DNA of 64,000 nucleotides from Euborellia annulipes (GCA_023213315.1 JAKCPI010013796.1:1-64000); one strand, 5' to 3'. Counted from the first letter of the stretch, positions 10,218 to 21,011 are shown. A program made the numbers and translations. Notes: generated from the sequence alone by a model not told the origin.

Positions 10218-10378
10218 CGAGACCCCATGTAATTTTTGGCAAAACCGTCACATGCTAAAATTCATCTTAAATGAATACTACAATTTGTGACTTTGATTGA
10301 GACCATAGGTTCCGTAGTCTTTACCTGAGGACCCTTTGAAGTTGCGCTTAGCGCGAGACCGATTCCAATACTTTATCT
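10218..10378 (-). repeat. 5'-end fragment of the ATGCGAAGCAT element family
   Basis: The reverse complement matches 22,650-22,810 and 34,975-35,130 (GACTTCAAAGGGTCCTCAGG, AAGACTACGGAACC, CGTCACATGC). This is an isolated copy of the front of that family. Confidence 0.7.
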
Positions 10379-10573
10379 GTTTCAAAATAAAAAAAAAAAA
10401 AAACAGATAAATTTAAAAGCTTTTGTTTTATTTAGCTACATAGTAATTGCCATGTACGAAATTTCTCGTTTAAATTCTTATATTTTAAGATACTATGAAT
10501 GAACATAGTTATAAGGAATGAGAATTAACTATCGAAGGCTCATTTCATTTACAAATATTAATTTAAAAAAATA

Positions 10574-10737
10574 CAGTGAAACCTTGATATAACAAAGCTG
10601 AAGGGGGATTAGAAAATATTCGTTATTACAAGTGATTTGTTACAATGAGGTTTGTTATATAGAAGTTAGGTTGGTCTAAGGATTCGATTTAACAAGGTAA
10701 ATCCTTGTTAGATGGATTGGTAGGATACGTTATGTAA
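10574..10737 (+). mobile_element. pogo/Tigger-type terminal fragment
   Basis: Starts TA-CAGTGAAACCTTGATATAA, a pogo-like terminal repeat next to a TA. The other end is missing, truncated against the next repeat. Confidence 0.6.
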
Positions 10738-10740
10738 AAA

Positions 10741-11420
10741 ATAAGCTGACGTGTTCTGATGTGGCCATCCACTTGACTTTACCATACAACCTGGCCCCTA
10801 AAATTATTTATAATCATGTAGGGGGGGGTTAGTTTTTGCATTTTTATACTTCTGGGGTCCCACTGATTATGTATACAAAATTTGGTTGAGTTTGGTAAAT
10901 GGCCAAGATTTTCATTTTTTGACCCTACACCCCCCCCCATTTTGGGCGGTTAGTTTTTGCATTTTTAGACTTCTGGGGTCCCACTGATTATGTATACAAA
11001 ATTTGGTTGAGTTTGCTCAAATGGCCTAGATTTTTAATTTTTAACCCCCCCCCTCCACCCCCCTTAATTTTGGGTCGATATGCACCAAAATCTAATCAGC
11101 TCTTAATCTCAATGGACCAAAACTACGTGTGAAATTTGGTTTCGATATTCACACTAGTTTTTGAGCTAGCTCGTCCACAAAAATTTGGTAACGCACAGAC
11201 TAACTAACAGACATTTTGACAAAACAATTATTATCTCGAAAAATATAATTTTTTCGATGTTCACTTATTAGAGCTTTTTTGTAGAGCGAAATGCCATGGT
11301 TTTGCTCAATTTTTTTAATCAAAATAGTTTCAGCCGTTTTTGAGATATTTCGAAAAAAAGAAGGAAAAAAACCACTTTTTTCATGCACGATTACAATACT
11401 TGACCATACCCTGTATGGTA
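10741..11420 (-). mobile_element. CATACAGGG-family non-autonomous element, copy 1
   Basis: It runs from GCTGACGTGTTCTGATG through two ~118-bp units (each with GGGGTCCCACTGATTATG and a G/C homopolymer) to GACCATACCCTGTATGGTAA. The inner termini ACTTTACCATACA and TGTATGGTAAAG are inverted. No gene. Other copies: 14,512-15,215, 16,064-16,594, 17,937-18,404, 28,262-28,604 and 29,331-30,510. Confidence 0.75.
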
Positions 11421-11423
11421 AAG

Positions 11424-13014
11424 AGTCCAGTCAAATTGTGTTTTTATCAGGAAAGTTTTGGGGTAGTTCTGATTTTTTGCATATATATGTTTTTTGGGGC
11501 GCTGAATCCAAATCTGAGGTCTCCCACCAAAATTTCGTGACGCAACATTGTAGAAAATGCAAAAAAAAGGTGAAAATTTCCATTTTTTGGCGGTTTTTCG
11601 CTTATAACTCGAAAACTATCAACTTTTCGTAAATAACCTTCCTATTCAAAATGAAAGTTCATAAAATTTCCTACAAATTTCATTATTTAGGTTTTTTTCT
11701 CCGACCAACCGTTCGGGCTCAAGCGCAAAATCCAAGTTTTCGACCTCGGCAGCCCCCCGGATCACCCAAAAACTCGCACTTTTTTCGATATTTTCCCATT
11801 TTGACCATGAAGGAGCACGTTTTCGACAAAGACCACTCTATACATTTTTAAACTAGATTAAATTTGCTACAATTCAAACAAAGTTTCATCTTAATTGGAT
11901 AAATGGTAATCCGTGCCGCAATGAGGTTGAAGTTTTGAAAAACTGCAATTTTTTGCAAAAAATCGCAATTTTTCCTTCATAAAATGAAAACCACTCATCC
12001 TAGAAACTTGATTCCTATCTCATTCTCTAGGAAATTTTGTTGACTTGAACGTTTACTTGTACCACTTTTTTGTTAAAACTCTTAGATTTATAGATATCCA
12101 GCATTTTCCATGACAGGAAATGATCTATTTTTTCAAAAAATCGCAGTTTTTCCTTCATAAAATGAAAACCACTCATCCTAGAAACTTGATTCCTGTCTCA
12201 TTCTCTAGAAAATTTTATTGACTTGAACGTTTACTTGGACTACTTTTTTGATAAAAGTCTTAGATTTATAGATATCCAGCATTTTCCATGACACTTCTGA
12301 GGATTCGGATCATATCCTGTCATGGAAAATGCTGGATATCTATAAATCTAAGAGTTTTATCAAAAAAGTGGTCCAAGTAAACGTTCAAGTCAATAAAATT
12401 TCCTAGAGAATGAGATAGGAATCAAGTTTCTAGGATGAGTGGTTTTCATTTTATGAAGGAAAAATTGCGATTTTTTGCAAAAAATTGCAGTTTTTCAAAA
12501 CTTCAACCTCATTGCGGCACGGATTACCATTTATCCAATTAAGATGAAACTTTGTTTGAATTGTAGCAAATTTAATCTAGTTTAAAAATGTATAGAGTGG
12601 TCTTTGTCGAAAACGTGCTCCTTCATGGTCAAAATGGGAAAATATCGAAAAAAGTGCGAGTTTTTGGGTGATCCGGGGGCTGGGGAGCTGCCGAGGTCGA
12701 AAACTTGGTCGGCTGAACGGTTGGTCGGAGAAAAAAACCTAAATAATGAAATTTGTAGGAAATTTTATGAACTTTCATTTTGAATAGGAAGGTTATTTAC
12801 GAAAAGTTGATAGTTTTCGAGTTATAAGCGAAAAACCGCCAAAAAATGGAAATTTTCACCTTTTTTTGCATTTTCTACAATGTTGCGTCACGAAATTTTG
12901 GTGGGAGACCTCAGATTTGGATTCAGCGCCCCAAAAAACATATATATGCAAAAAATCAGAACTACCCCAAAACTTTCCCCATAGGGGCCCATTTGAGCAC
13001 AATTTGACTGGACT
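11424..13014. mobile_element. 1.6-kb foldback element (foldback 1)
   Basis: Terminal repeats AGTCCAGTCAAATTGTG (11,424-11,440 and inverted 12,998-13,014) bound two long inverted arms meeting near 12,300. The left arm is about 180 bp longer because a segment (CCACTCATCCTAGAAACTTG to ATATCCAGCATTTTCCATGA) is tandemly duplicated. Arms read GACGCAACATTGTAG, CATGAAGGAGCACGTTTTCG and so on. No coding sequence. The interior is homologous to the core of the element at 46,568-47,394. Confidence 0.85.
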
Positions 13015-13660
13015 AATTGCTCTAATCCACCGAGTTTTAGTTTTTAAAAGTAAATTTTTTATTTAAAACAAAAAAAAAAGAATTGTTTACATGGTTACTA
13101 CCAATTTTTCAAGTGAAGTATTATAATTGAAATTACAAAGTGAAGAAGGGAAAATGGCCAGCCAACGGATTCTGAGTAGATTTTTTTATTCATATAAGTT
13201 TTCTAAGTATAATTTACAATAAGTTTTTTTTTAATTTAGTTTTTGAATTCGATTTTCTTGCCGTAAAAGGCTTTAAGTTTAAGTAAATCCCGGCTATAGT
13301 TTCTCTAATTGAGTATAAACTCAGATTAAAATTCATGTTTAACGACTATAAGAAGATTGAATTTCATTATTTTAAATTTTTTTATTATCCATTTTTTGTA
13401 CCTCTGTATTCACCTGACTAATATCGCGGAAAATATAATTCTACAGAAATTATTAATAGCAAAGTATAATCGATGAGACTGAAAAAATAAGAATAACTAC
13501 TGTCAAAATACTTGATATATAGAAAGCGTTCTTACATATCGTTCATCAGTAGAGAATGTACCAATTTGTGGAATTTTTTCTTATTTTTAAGTCAAGTGGC
13601 TTGTAAATCTCACTATGTACAAAAATCGTGTAAAAATTACCATTTTGGGACATACTGATA
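13015..13660. other. No gene recognised
   Basis: AT-rich sequence without coding signal or recognised repeat. Confidence 0.5.
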
Positions 13661-13771
13661 GCACACTCGCTCTAGAAGATGTTTTATTAGGCTCTTATTG
13701 TCTTTAAGATGTCTTTAAGACGTCTAAAAGATATCCTGATAAATAGAAAACATCTTCTAGATCAAGTGTAC
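13661..13771. repeat. Small imperfect inverted repeat, MITE-like
   Basis: CTCTAGAAGATGTTTTA (about 13,670) returns as AAAACATCTTCTAGATC (13,747-13,763). About 60 bp lies between, itself containing TAAGATGTC/GACGTCT. Confidence 0.5.
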
Positions 13772-13823
13772 TACCAGGGATACGTTATTTGAAAGAACTT
13801 TAAATTGAAAAACAAATCAATCA

Positions 13824-14190
13824 GTTAGACAAATTAACTTTTAAACGTTAGTTTTAATTTTTTCTTAAAGCAATTTGAGCCGCGAAAGTTAAATAATGTA
13901 ATCAATAATTTCTTATGTTAATTCTACATATTTAGAAAATTATTTTATTATTTTTTGAAAAGGAAAAATGAATTGAGCACCCGACGGGATTCGAACCCGT
14001 GTCTCTCTCCTTTAGCCGAAGAGCGCCTTTACCAACTAGGCCACGGATGATCCCGCCAGGAAAGCTCTTTAGATTGAATGTCATTTTTCCTTTTTCTATT
14101 TAAAGTATAGTTAGGTACTTATGTTTTAGACAAATTAACTTTTAAACGTTAGTTTTAATTTTTTCTTAAAGCAATTTGAGCCGCGAAATT
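13824..14190 (+). repeat. 62-bp direct repeats flanking a tRNA-like insert
   Basis: TTAGACAAATTAACTTTTAA through GCAATTTGAGCCGCGAAA occurs at 13,827-13,889 and again at 14,131-14,188. The tRNA-like foldback at 13,958-14,094 lies between. This could be a local duplication or remnants of element ends. Confidence 0.7.
13958..14094 (-). repeat. tRNA-like sequence inside 14-bp inverted repeats
   Basis: On the minus strand, A box TGGCCTAGTTGG and B box GGTTCGAATCC are both consensus. The T arm ACGGG/CCCGT pairs and an anticodon-arm-like CTCTT/AGGAG brackets a 7-base loop CGGCTAA, but position 33 is G and the acceptor stem does not pair. The unit is bounded by perfect AAAAGGAAAAATGA inverted repeats (13,958-13,971 and 14,081-14,094). 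Best read as a tRNA-derived mobile unit, not a functional tRNA. Confidence 0.65.
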
Positions 14191-14511
14191 GCTTTAAAAA
14201 TCCAATCTCTATTAATTTTATACAATGAGATATTTAAAAAAATATTTTTCACGTCTTGATAAATATATTTTTTTCGATTCAAAGTTTTAAATATTGTTTG
14301 TCGTTTATGGGGAAGAGAATATATTAATTTTTGAGAATTTTTTCAATAGGTTACGCCAAGTAGTTTCTAATTACATTTAGGTACTTAAATCCGCTAGGTA
14401 TATGGGTATTTTGGGATTCTAGCAAACCACCATTTTAAAATTTAATTTAATAAAATATTTGCCCCAATTATCCTTAATGAGATTTAAACACAATGATAAA
14501 TTTTATTTTAC
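14191..14511. other. No feature recognised
   Basis: AT-rich sequence without recognised genes or repeats. Confidence 0.5.
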
Positions 14512-15215
14512 TTTACCATACAGGGTATGGTCAAGTATTGTAATCGTGCATGAAAAAAGTGTTTTTTTGCTTCTTTTTTTTCGAAATATCTCAAAAACGG
14601 CTGAAACTATTTTGATTAAAAAAATTGGGCGAAACCATGGCATTTCGGTCTACAAAAAAGCTCTAATAAGTGAACATCGAAAAAATTATATTTTTCGAGA
14701 TAATAATTGTTTTGTCAAAATGTCTGTTAGTCTGTTAGTCTGTGCGTTACCAAATTTTTGTGGACGAGCTAGCTCAAAAACTAGTGTGAATATCAAAACC
14801 AAATTTCACACGTAGTTTTGGTGCATTGAGATTAAGAGCTGATTAGATTTTGGTGCATATCGACCCAAAATTAAGGGGGAGGGGGGGTTAAAATTTAAAA
14901 TTATAATATTTTCAAACTAAAAAAACAAGAAAAATGAAATATACTATAAAATGAACCTATAATAACGAAAATATTTTTTTTTCTGGCGCCAAAATTAGGG
15001 GGGGGGGGGGTCAAAAAATAAAAATCTAGGCCATTTGAGCAAACTCAACCAAATTTTGTATACATAATCAGTGGGCTACCAGAAGACTAAAAATGCAAAA
15101 ACTAACCGCCCAAAATGGGGGGGGGGGTCAAAAAATGAAAATCTAGGCCCTTGTACCAAACTCAACCAGAAGTGTATGGTAAAGTCAAGTGGATGGCCAC
15201 ATCAGAACGTGTCAA
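14512..15215 (+). mobile_element. CATACAGGG-family element, copy 2
   Basis: It begins ACCATACAGGGTATGGTCAA and ends with TGTATGGTAAAGTCAAGTGG and CACATCAGAACGTGTC. It has two ~118-bp unit remnants with G8-G14 runs and an inserted AT-rich piece at about 14,898-14,980. Open frames inside are fortuitous. Confidence 0.75.
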
Positions 15216-16063
15216 TTTATTTATTTTTTTAATTTTTGGCCCTACGAAACTTAATAATCAACAGATTAAAATTTTAACATGATTTTTTAATTTCGAGGAA
15301 AATGAATAGATATTAGATAGATAAATAATATAGTAGTTAATAGATATTATAGAATAAATAATATAGATAGATTAATAGTATTTTTATCTGTGCATTTTAT
15401 TTAATTTACTAGCTAAAATGTTCTGACCAGACACTAATATGATTTCGTTTTACATTTGTACGGAATCTAAAAAAAGTAATTGTTGATATTTCAGTATCCC
15501 TTCATGCTGTGTAATCAAACTAGCAGAGCTTCAAATGGATTAAAGAACAAGACAACTTAAAATTTTAAAAACTAATTTTTCAAAAAATGATTAAATTGAA
15601 GTGTAGGAGTTTTAATCTAAATGTGCAAAGTATTAATATCCTGAATCCCTTTAAACGCTCATATCTCTCTAATGCGAATACTCATATCTTTTAAGCCATC
15701 AAGATTTATTGTCTGATTTTCTCCCCTCTCTCCTTTATTATGGTCCATCTTTAACCTTATATATAAAAAAAAAAAGGAGAAAAGTTTAATCAAGTATCTT
15801 GTCAGATCTTGACTTCATTTTTCGTTCTAATGAAAAAAATAATAATTTATTAAGGTGAATAAAAATTAGATTTCTATTCATTAATTTTGATTCCAACACT
15901 GTTAAAAAACTTTTTTAAATTACAATTTAATTAAAAATTTTCTATCAAAAAATATAGGTTAAAACTTTTAAATATACAAATGAACATTAAAGGTTCTTAT
16001 AGTATTTTTTTTTTTTTGGAAATTTAATTATCAAAACGTTACTTATTTTTTAGTGTTCCGTAT
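15216..16063. other. No gene recognised
   Basis: AT-rich sequence, with GATAGAT-rich tandem words at 15,310-15,370 and poly-A near 15,765. Confidence 0.5.
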
Positions 16064-16594
16064 AAAATAAGCTGACGTTTTCTGATAAGGCCACCCACTT
16101 GACTTTAGCATACAACCTGGCCCCTCACTTATATTTAATACGATTATTTATAATCATGTAGGGAAGGGAGGATAGTTTTTGCATTTTTAGACTCCTGGGA
16201 TCCCACTGATTATATATACACAAATTTGGTTGAGTTTGGTAAATGGCCTAGATTTTTAATTTTTGACCCCTCTCTACCCCCCCCCCCTTAATTTTGGTTT
16301 CGATATTCACACTAGTTTTTGAGCTAGCTCGTCCACAAAAATTTGGTGACGCACAGCTAACTACCACAGACTAACAGACATTTTGACAAAACAATTATTA
16401 TCTCGAAAAATATAATTTTTTCGATGTTCACTTATTAGGGCTTTTTTTGTAGATCGAAATGCCATGGTTTCGCTCAATTTTTTTAATCAAAATAGTTTCA
16501 GCCATTTTTGAGATATTTCGAAAGAAAGGAGGAAAAAACTCACTTTTTTCATGCACGATTACAATACTTGACCATACCCTTATGGTAAAGTAAA
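16064..16594 (-). mobile_element. CATACAGGG-family element, copy 3
   Basis: Inverted copy with one ~118-bp unit, starting CTGACGTTTTCTGATAAGGC and ending GACCATACCCTTATGGTAAA. It is a deletion derivative relative to copy 1. Confidence 0.7.
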
Positions 16595-16799
16595 AAACAA
16601 GTCCCTTTATTAGGGGCCGGTTTTATGTTACAAAGTAAATGCTTTTTTACCACCTAACAAACGGCCCTTAGTGTCGCTAACAATGTCTGTTTTTGTTTGT
16701 GTGTCCTTCTGTCAAAAAGCATAAATAAGATACAATCTTGAAATATACTCTACCACAATTATGTATAGTCATTCTGTATAAGAAAAACTTCTAAAGGCT

Positions 16800-17115
16800 G
16801 TTTTGGAATTTGTTTGACAGTGTATGGCAGTGTTTGATGCGTTGCGCAAATGTTTGACAAGTTTCAAAAATGTTTGAAATCTTTTGCACAACGGGAGCGT
16901 TTGCGCAACGCGTTGTGTTGTGTATGGGCGAGTTGCGCAATATTTTTCAGTTGTCTGCCGGTTTTCTTGGTGAAAGGTTCACTTGTGCAACGCAGCGTTG
17001 TGCATCGCTTTGTTGCGCAATTTCTCTGGCAATGTATGGGCCCCGGCAAACGATGCGCAACGCAACGTTGCACATCGCTTTGTTGCGCAATTTGTTTGAC
17101 AGTGTATGGTACCCT
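16800..17115. repeat. Cluster of TTGCGCAA palindromes
   Basis: At least eight variants of TTGCGCAA/TTGTGCAACG occur within 300 bp, alternating with TTTGACAGTGTATGG (about 16,813 and 17,095) and GCATCGCTTTGTTGCGCAAT (twice, about 70 bp apart). The composition is far less AT-rich than the surroundings. Because the words are self-complementary, open frames of 68-104 codons appear on both strands, and none is convincing as a gene. Confidence 0.65.
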
Positions 17116-17504
17116 TTGCATTGTAATTTGAAATTTGTAAGAATTGTAAGTTGAAAATTGTAAAAATTGGTGAATCAAAATTCATAAGATTAATGGAATT
17201 TGTTATTATACTTCATCTTGCGTGCGGTTTTTGTTTTGTTTGGATAAATGGCTAAACGCTATTGGATTTAAAATGTTAAAATGTAAGAATATTAACAATT
17301 TATTAGCAACACCTAAGGCGGAAAATGTAGTAAGAAATAAATAAAAAAAATGAAAAATAAATATGGATCGAAACGTCGTGTAGGTATTTATGTTGTTTGT
17401 ATATATTAATGTTAAAAAATCATGCCCGTTGACAGCTCTTACATGCCCTGGGGCAAAAACAAACACCACGGTCCTCCTCAATGCTGGGACAAATAAAAAA
17501 AGTA
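17116..17504. other. No gene recognised
   Basis: Mixed-composition sequence. A 104-codon minus-strand frame here (17,206-17,520) runs into the pogo terminus and has no recognisable domain. Confidence 0.45.
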
Positions 17505-17923
17505 CAGTGAAACCCCTCAAATCCGAAATCCCGGGAAATCCGAACGAGTTTTTTTGACAAATTTAAGGTTTTATCACTTGTTACATTGCAAAACTGTTCA
17601 ATTTTGACACGATTTTTTTCCAGTCACTGATTGTTGCTTTACCAACACCAAACTCGCCAGCCAACTTTGTCAAACTTTCCCCAGCGTCCAGACGCTTTAA
17701 AGCTTTCAGTTTTTGTTCTACGGTACAAGAACTGTGTTTTCGTTTGCTTGCCATAATTTAAAATCAAAACATTAATCAACACCGTTCACTTAATTAAAAA
17801 CTCAACAATAACAACGCAACTCGAACAGAAACGCGCGCCAAAACCAGCTTTCGGCTAATCCGAACAAATTGAAATCCGAACAGGCTACAGCCCCAATTAG
17901 TTCGGATTTGAGGGGTTTCACTG
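17505..17923 (-). mobile_element. pogo/Tigger-type deletion derivative
   Basis: The terminal repeats CAGTGAAACCCCTCAAATCC (17,505) and its inverse (ending 17,923) are flanked by TA on both sides (17,503-17,504 and 17,924-17,925), the pogo target duplication. At 419 bp it retains only the transposase start codon and DNA-binding domain. CCGAA words from the terminus recur near the right end. Confidence 0.9.
17581..17754 (-). CDS. Stand-alone CENP-B/pogo-type helix-turn-helix protein, 57 aa
   Basis: The minus-strand frame starts with ATG at 17,754 and stops with TAA at 17,581-17,583. It reads MASKRKHSSCTVEQKLKALK, then RLDAGESLTKLAGEFGVGKA, then TISDWKK. This is the N-terminal CENP-B-type HTH of pogo/Tigger transposases, complete and undamaged, but the second HTH and the DDE nuclease domain have been deleted. 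If expressed it could bind its own terminal repeats without catalysing transposition. Because the deletion falls outside the frame, the short protein may simply be a leftover. The family call is strong; function as a protein is unproven. Confidence 0.75.
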   Translation of the reverse strand: MASKRKHSSCTVEQKLKALKRLDAGESLTKLAGEFGVGKATISDWKKIVSKLNSFAM

Positions 17924-17936
17924 TACTACATTTTTA

Positions 17937-18404
17937 CTTTACCATACAGGGTATGGTCAAGTATTGTAATCGTGCATGAAAAAAGTGTTTTTTTCCTTCT
18001 TTTTTTCGAAATATCTCAAAAACGGCTGAAACTATTTTGATTAAAAAAATTGAGCGAAACCATGGCATTTCGGTCTACAAAAAAGCCCTAATAAGTGAAC
18101 ATTGAAAAAATTATATCTTTTGAGAAACTAACAAATTTTGTTACATAATGTCAGAGTTAAAAATGAAACTAACCGCCCAAAATGGGGGGGGGGTGTAGGG
18201 TCAAAAAATGAAAATCTTGGCCATTTACCAAACTCAACCAAATTTTGTATACATAATCAGTGGGACCCCAGAAGTCTAAAAATGCAAAAACTAACCCCCT
18301 CCCCTACATGATTATAAATAATTTTATTAAATATTAAATATAAGTGAGGGGCCAGGTTGTATGGTAAAGTCAAGTGGATGGCCACATCAGAACACGTCAG
18401 CTTA
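17937..18404 (+). mobile_element. CATACAGGG-family element, copy 4
   Basis: Starts TTTACCATACAGGGTATGG immediately after the pogo element. It is internally deleted, has one ~118-bp unit, and ends GTCAAGTGGATGGCCACATC. Confidence 0.75.
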
Positions 18405-19227
18405 TTTTCAATTTTTTAAATGTTATATTATTTATTAAATAAATAAATCCAACTTATTATGCTTTGTTACCTAATTTTGATATTTTATATTTTTATTTAT
18501 ATATAAATTTTATATTTTTATTTAATATTTAAATTATATATGTTTTTATTTATAATAAGTAATAGATTTTACTAGTACAAAAATGTATTTATCAGGGGTA
18601 GTGCCGGGCCCGGGATAATTACCCCCCCCCCCATTCCCCTCTGTCGTCAGCCTGTAAAATATATTTAACAGTTGATAATGTGGTTCTTATCAGAGGCTTC
18701 CTATTAAAATACATTAACATTCATAAAATTGTTTCCCCAAATCCTCAAAATCATCAAAAATATTCTAGGAAATTATTATATTTACTAAATTGATTTTTCT
18801 GTTTGTTCGCAAACGTCAAAAAATATCTTTCTCAATTGACCTATACCTAAAATTAACTTTGCCAAGAGGGGGGAGAGATTATATTGACAAAGTTTCCTTT
18901 TCGACACTCTATTAAAATTTGAACAAATTAATTTATCGTTGCGTGTGTTTAGCCGTTTCGTATGTTTTGTTCTTAACATATATTGGATATTGTTCACCTC
19001 AGGTCGTAAATGCTCCTACTGTTGCTGCTACTCTGTTGCTGCTGATGCATTTCCAGTTAAACACCAGCAGATGTTGTTTGCATCAACTCATTTGAATGAG
19101 TGACAGCGACATGACAACCACACACACACAGAGACAGACACTCACACAAGGCAATTTACAAAAAAATTCCAAAAAACAAACAACTAGACAATAACATAAT
19201 ATGAATTGTACCCCAAACGATTTTCAC
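18405..19227. other. No gene recognised
   Basis: AT-rich, with a C-run at about 18,622, GCTGCT-type words at 19,020-19,050 and a CA/GA-rich stretch at 19,120-19,145. Confidence 0.5.
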
Positions 19228-19766
19228 TTAAGGTAGTTCTTTCACAAATGCAAAAATTCAAGAAGTTTTTGAAACTTGGAATATAAGTCATTAAAAGCAT
19301 AATACACATACTGTTAAAATTTGAAGACGATTTACCACACCAAACATGAAATAATTGCAATTAAAAATGACATTTTTAACATAGGGTAGATAGGGAAAGG
19401 GTGGGGATATGATCATTATTTTATTTTTTTTCATTGAAGGACTTTCACCATCTTGATGAAAAACTAATATTTGTTAGAATAATATATTCGGAGTAACTTA
19501 AAAAAAAATTGAAATTATTTACCACGTAGTTTTGATAAAAAACAAAAAAAAACATATTTGGGCGATTATTTTTAGTGGAGGGGATATAAGCACAATGGCT
19601 TGGAAACGATCCGGCAAGTATGTGTGTATCCATATAGAGATTTCGTAGTGTGAGTGGACAGTCACGTTAAAAAAACATAACCTAAAATTTTAGTTCCGTT
19701 CATATTTATAGAGTGGTTACGAGGCTAAAACTTTTTGTGTGGATTGTCGCGAAAGAACCTCCTTAA
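19228..19766. mobile_element. Non-autonomous element with TTAAGG..GTTCTTTC inverted repeats
   Basis: The left end TTAAGGTAGTTCTTTC and right end GAAAGAACCTCCTTAA are inverted copies with one mismatch. The right end also carries ATTGTCGCGAAA, matching the 3' ends of the 0.46-kb direct repeats at 42,809-43,275 and 43,659-44,120. A terminal TTAA may be the target site. No transposase was seen. Confidence 0.6.
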
Positions 19767-19999
19767 AGCAACGGATTTCAAATTTATTTTAACGCGGAAC
19801 CCTTCTAAAGATATGTTACATAAGTTGGCCGCCTTGGGGGAACTTGTTGGCTAGGGGGATTGTTCGAAAATTGGTGCTAGACCACAGCCAATGTGGCGCG
19901 TCATGTGACCGTGATTGATGAATGGAGGCTAAATCTAATTTACTGAAATAAAATTAAAATGCGTATTTTTAGAGACAAAATTCAAATATAAGACATTAA
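19767..19999. other. No feature recognised
   Basis: Single-copy-looking sequence. Contains ATGTGGCGCGTCATGTGACC, not matched elsewhere in the window. Confidence 0.45.
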
Positions 20000-20062
20000 G
20001 TGGATATTGATGAGGCAGTCCAAAAAAAGAAGAAGATAATTTATACTATCTTTTTATTCATA

Positions 20063-20104
20063 AAACCGACGTTTCGGAGGCTATTCCCTCCTTCTTCAGG
20101 GTTT
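20063..20104 (-). ncRNA. Hammerhead-ribozyme-like motif (left arm, family D)
   Basis: Mirror copy of 20,324-20,365 on the opposite strand. Confidence 0.65.
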
Positions 20105-20323
20105 TGAAAAGTCAGTGAAGGAAATCCAATGCGACATTCCCCTCTGTCTCCTCTTTCAGTGGCAGTAACAATAATATATTGTATTTCATTCTCAGCAGAA
20201 TTATAATGTGAGATTACTACATTATAATTCTGCTGAGAATGAAATACAATATATTATTGTTACTGCCACTGAAAGAGGAGACAGAGGGGAATGTCGCATT
20301 GGATTTCCTTCACTGACTTTTCA

Positions 20324-20365
20324 AAACCCTGAAGAAGGAGGGAATAGCCTCCGAAACGTCGGTTT
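20324..20365 (+). ncRNA. Hammerhead-ribozyme-like motif (right arm, family D)
   Basis: Stem I is AAACC (20,324-20,328) with GGTTT (20,361-20,365). Core CTGAAGA starts at 20,329, then an extra A, stem II GGAGG/CCTCC with a GAATAG loop, GAAA at 20,353-20,356, stem III ACGT and C17 at 20,360. Complete by hand pairing. Confidence 0.7.
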
Positions 20366-20462
20366 ATGAATAAAAAGATAGTATAAATTATCTTCTTTTT
20401 TTGGACTGCCTCATCAATATCCACTCAATTTCACTTATCAGTCCGTCTCCAAAAATTACTCC

Positions 20463-20944
20463 AATCTTAATAAGATATTAATTTGAGCTTAGATTTAATG
20501 CTGTATCGCCATCTATGGTTAGACACAGACCCCTAACCGTGACGGCGGGAAGCGTGGTGTGTGACAGCGTGATGCTTGACGCTTGACGGTTTAATCCCAT
20601 TTACTTCCAAGTAAAATAAAAAGTTGTGCAAGGCGCGCCAAATAATAATTTAAATTTCCTAATTTTAATAAATTTTATTTGTCATGAACTATTAGTGGGT
20701 TTTAAAATTAAAAAAAATCACGTCGGCGTCGTCGCGCAAGCCGATTATAATAAGTATAGATATATAGAATAGATTTCTCGGAAAAGACTAACAATTTCGG
20801 TGAAATTTCGGAACAATATCCTGTCCATATTAATCGATTTCAAATAGACCCGAAATTCAAAGCTAGTTTCTTGAATTTATGAGTTGATGCACTCTAGACT
20901 AAATTCCCTCTGTTGAAAATTATAATCGAGATAAAAGTGTAATA
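20463..20944. other. No gene recognised
   Basis: Contains GACGCTTGACGG words and ATTATAATAAGTATAGATA. Coding signal absent. Confidence 0.45.
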
Positions 20945-21011
20945 ATAAAACTTGAGTAAGATACGAGGTAGGTTTCACAAAAAAAGAAATAAAACAAAAT
21001 TGAGTTTTGAA

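Larger units (their letters stand above)
20000..20424. mobile_element. Penelope-like palindromic repeat, family D, copy 1
   Basis: Arms of about 205 bp (20,000-20,207 and 20,220-20,424) are almost identical inverted copies around a ~12-bp loop. Outer edges are TGGATATTGATGAGGCAGTC / GACTGCCTCATCAATATCCA. Each arm carries a complete hammerhead fold. Flanking CACTTATCAGTCCGTCTCC is also conserved at copy 2 (38,091-38,469) and, inverted, beside the damaged copy at 25,139-25,455. No coding sequence. Confidence 0.8.

Noticed and set aside
13976..14055. Functional tRNA gene
   Set aside because: A and B boxes are good, but the acceptor stem does not pair and position 33 is not T, so it is called tRNA-derived only.
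16850..17185. Frames of 68-104 codons on both strands
   Set aside because: Produced by self-complementary TTGCGCAA repeats; no start context, domain or splice signals.
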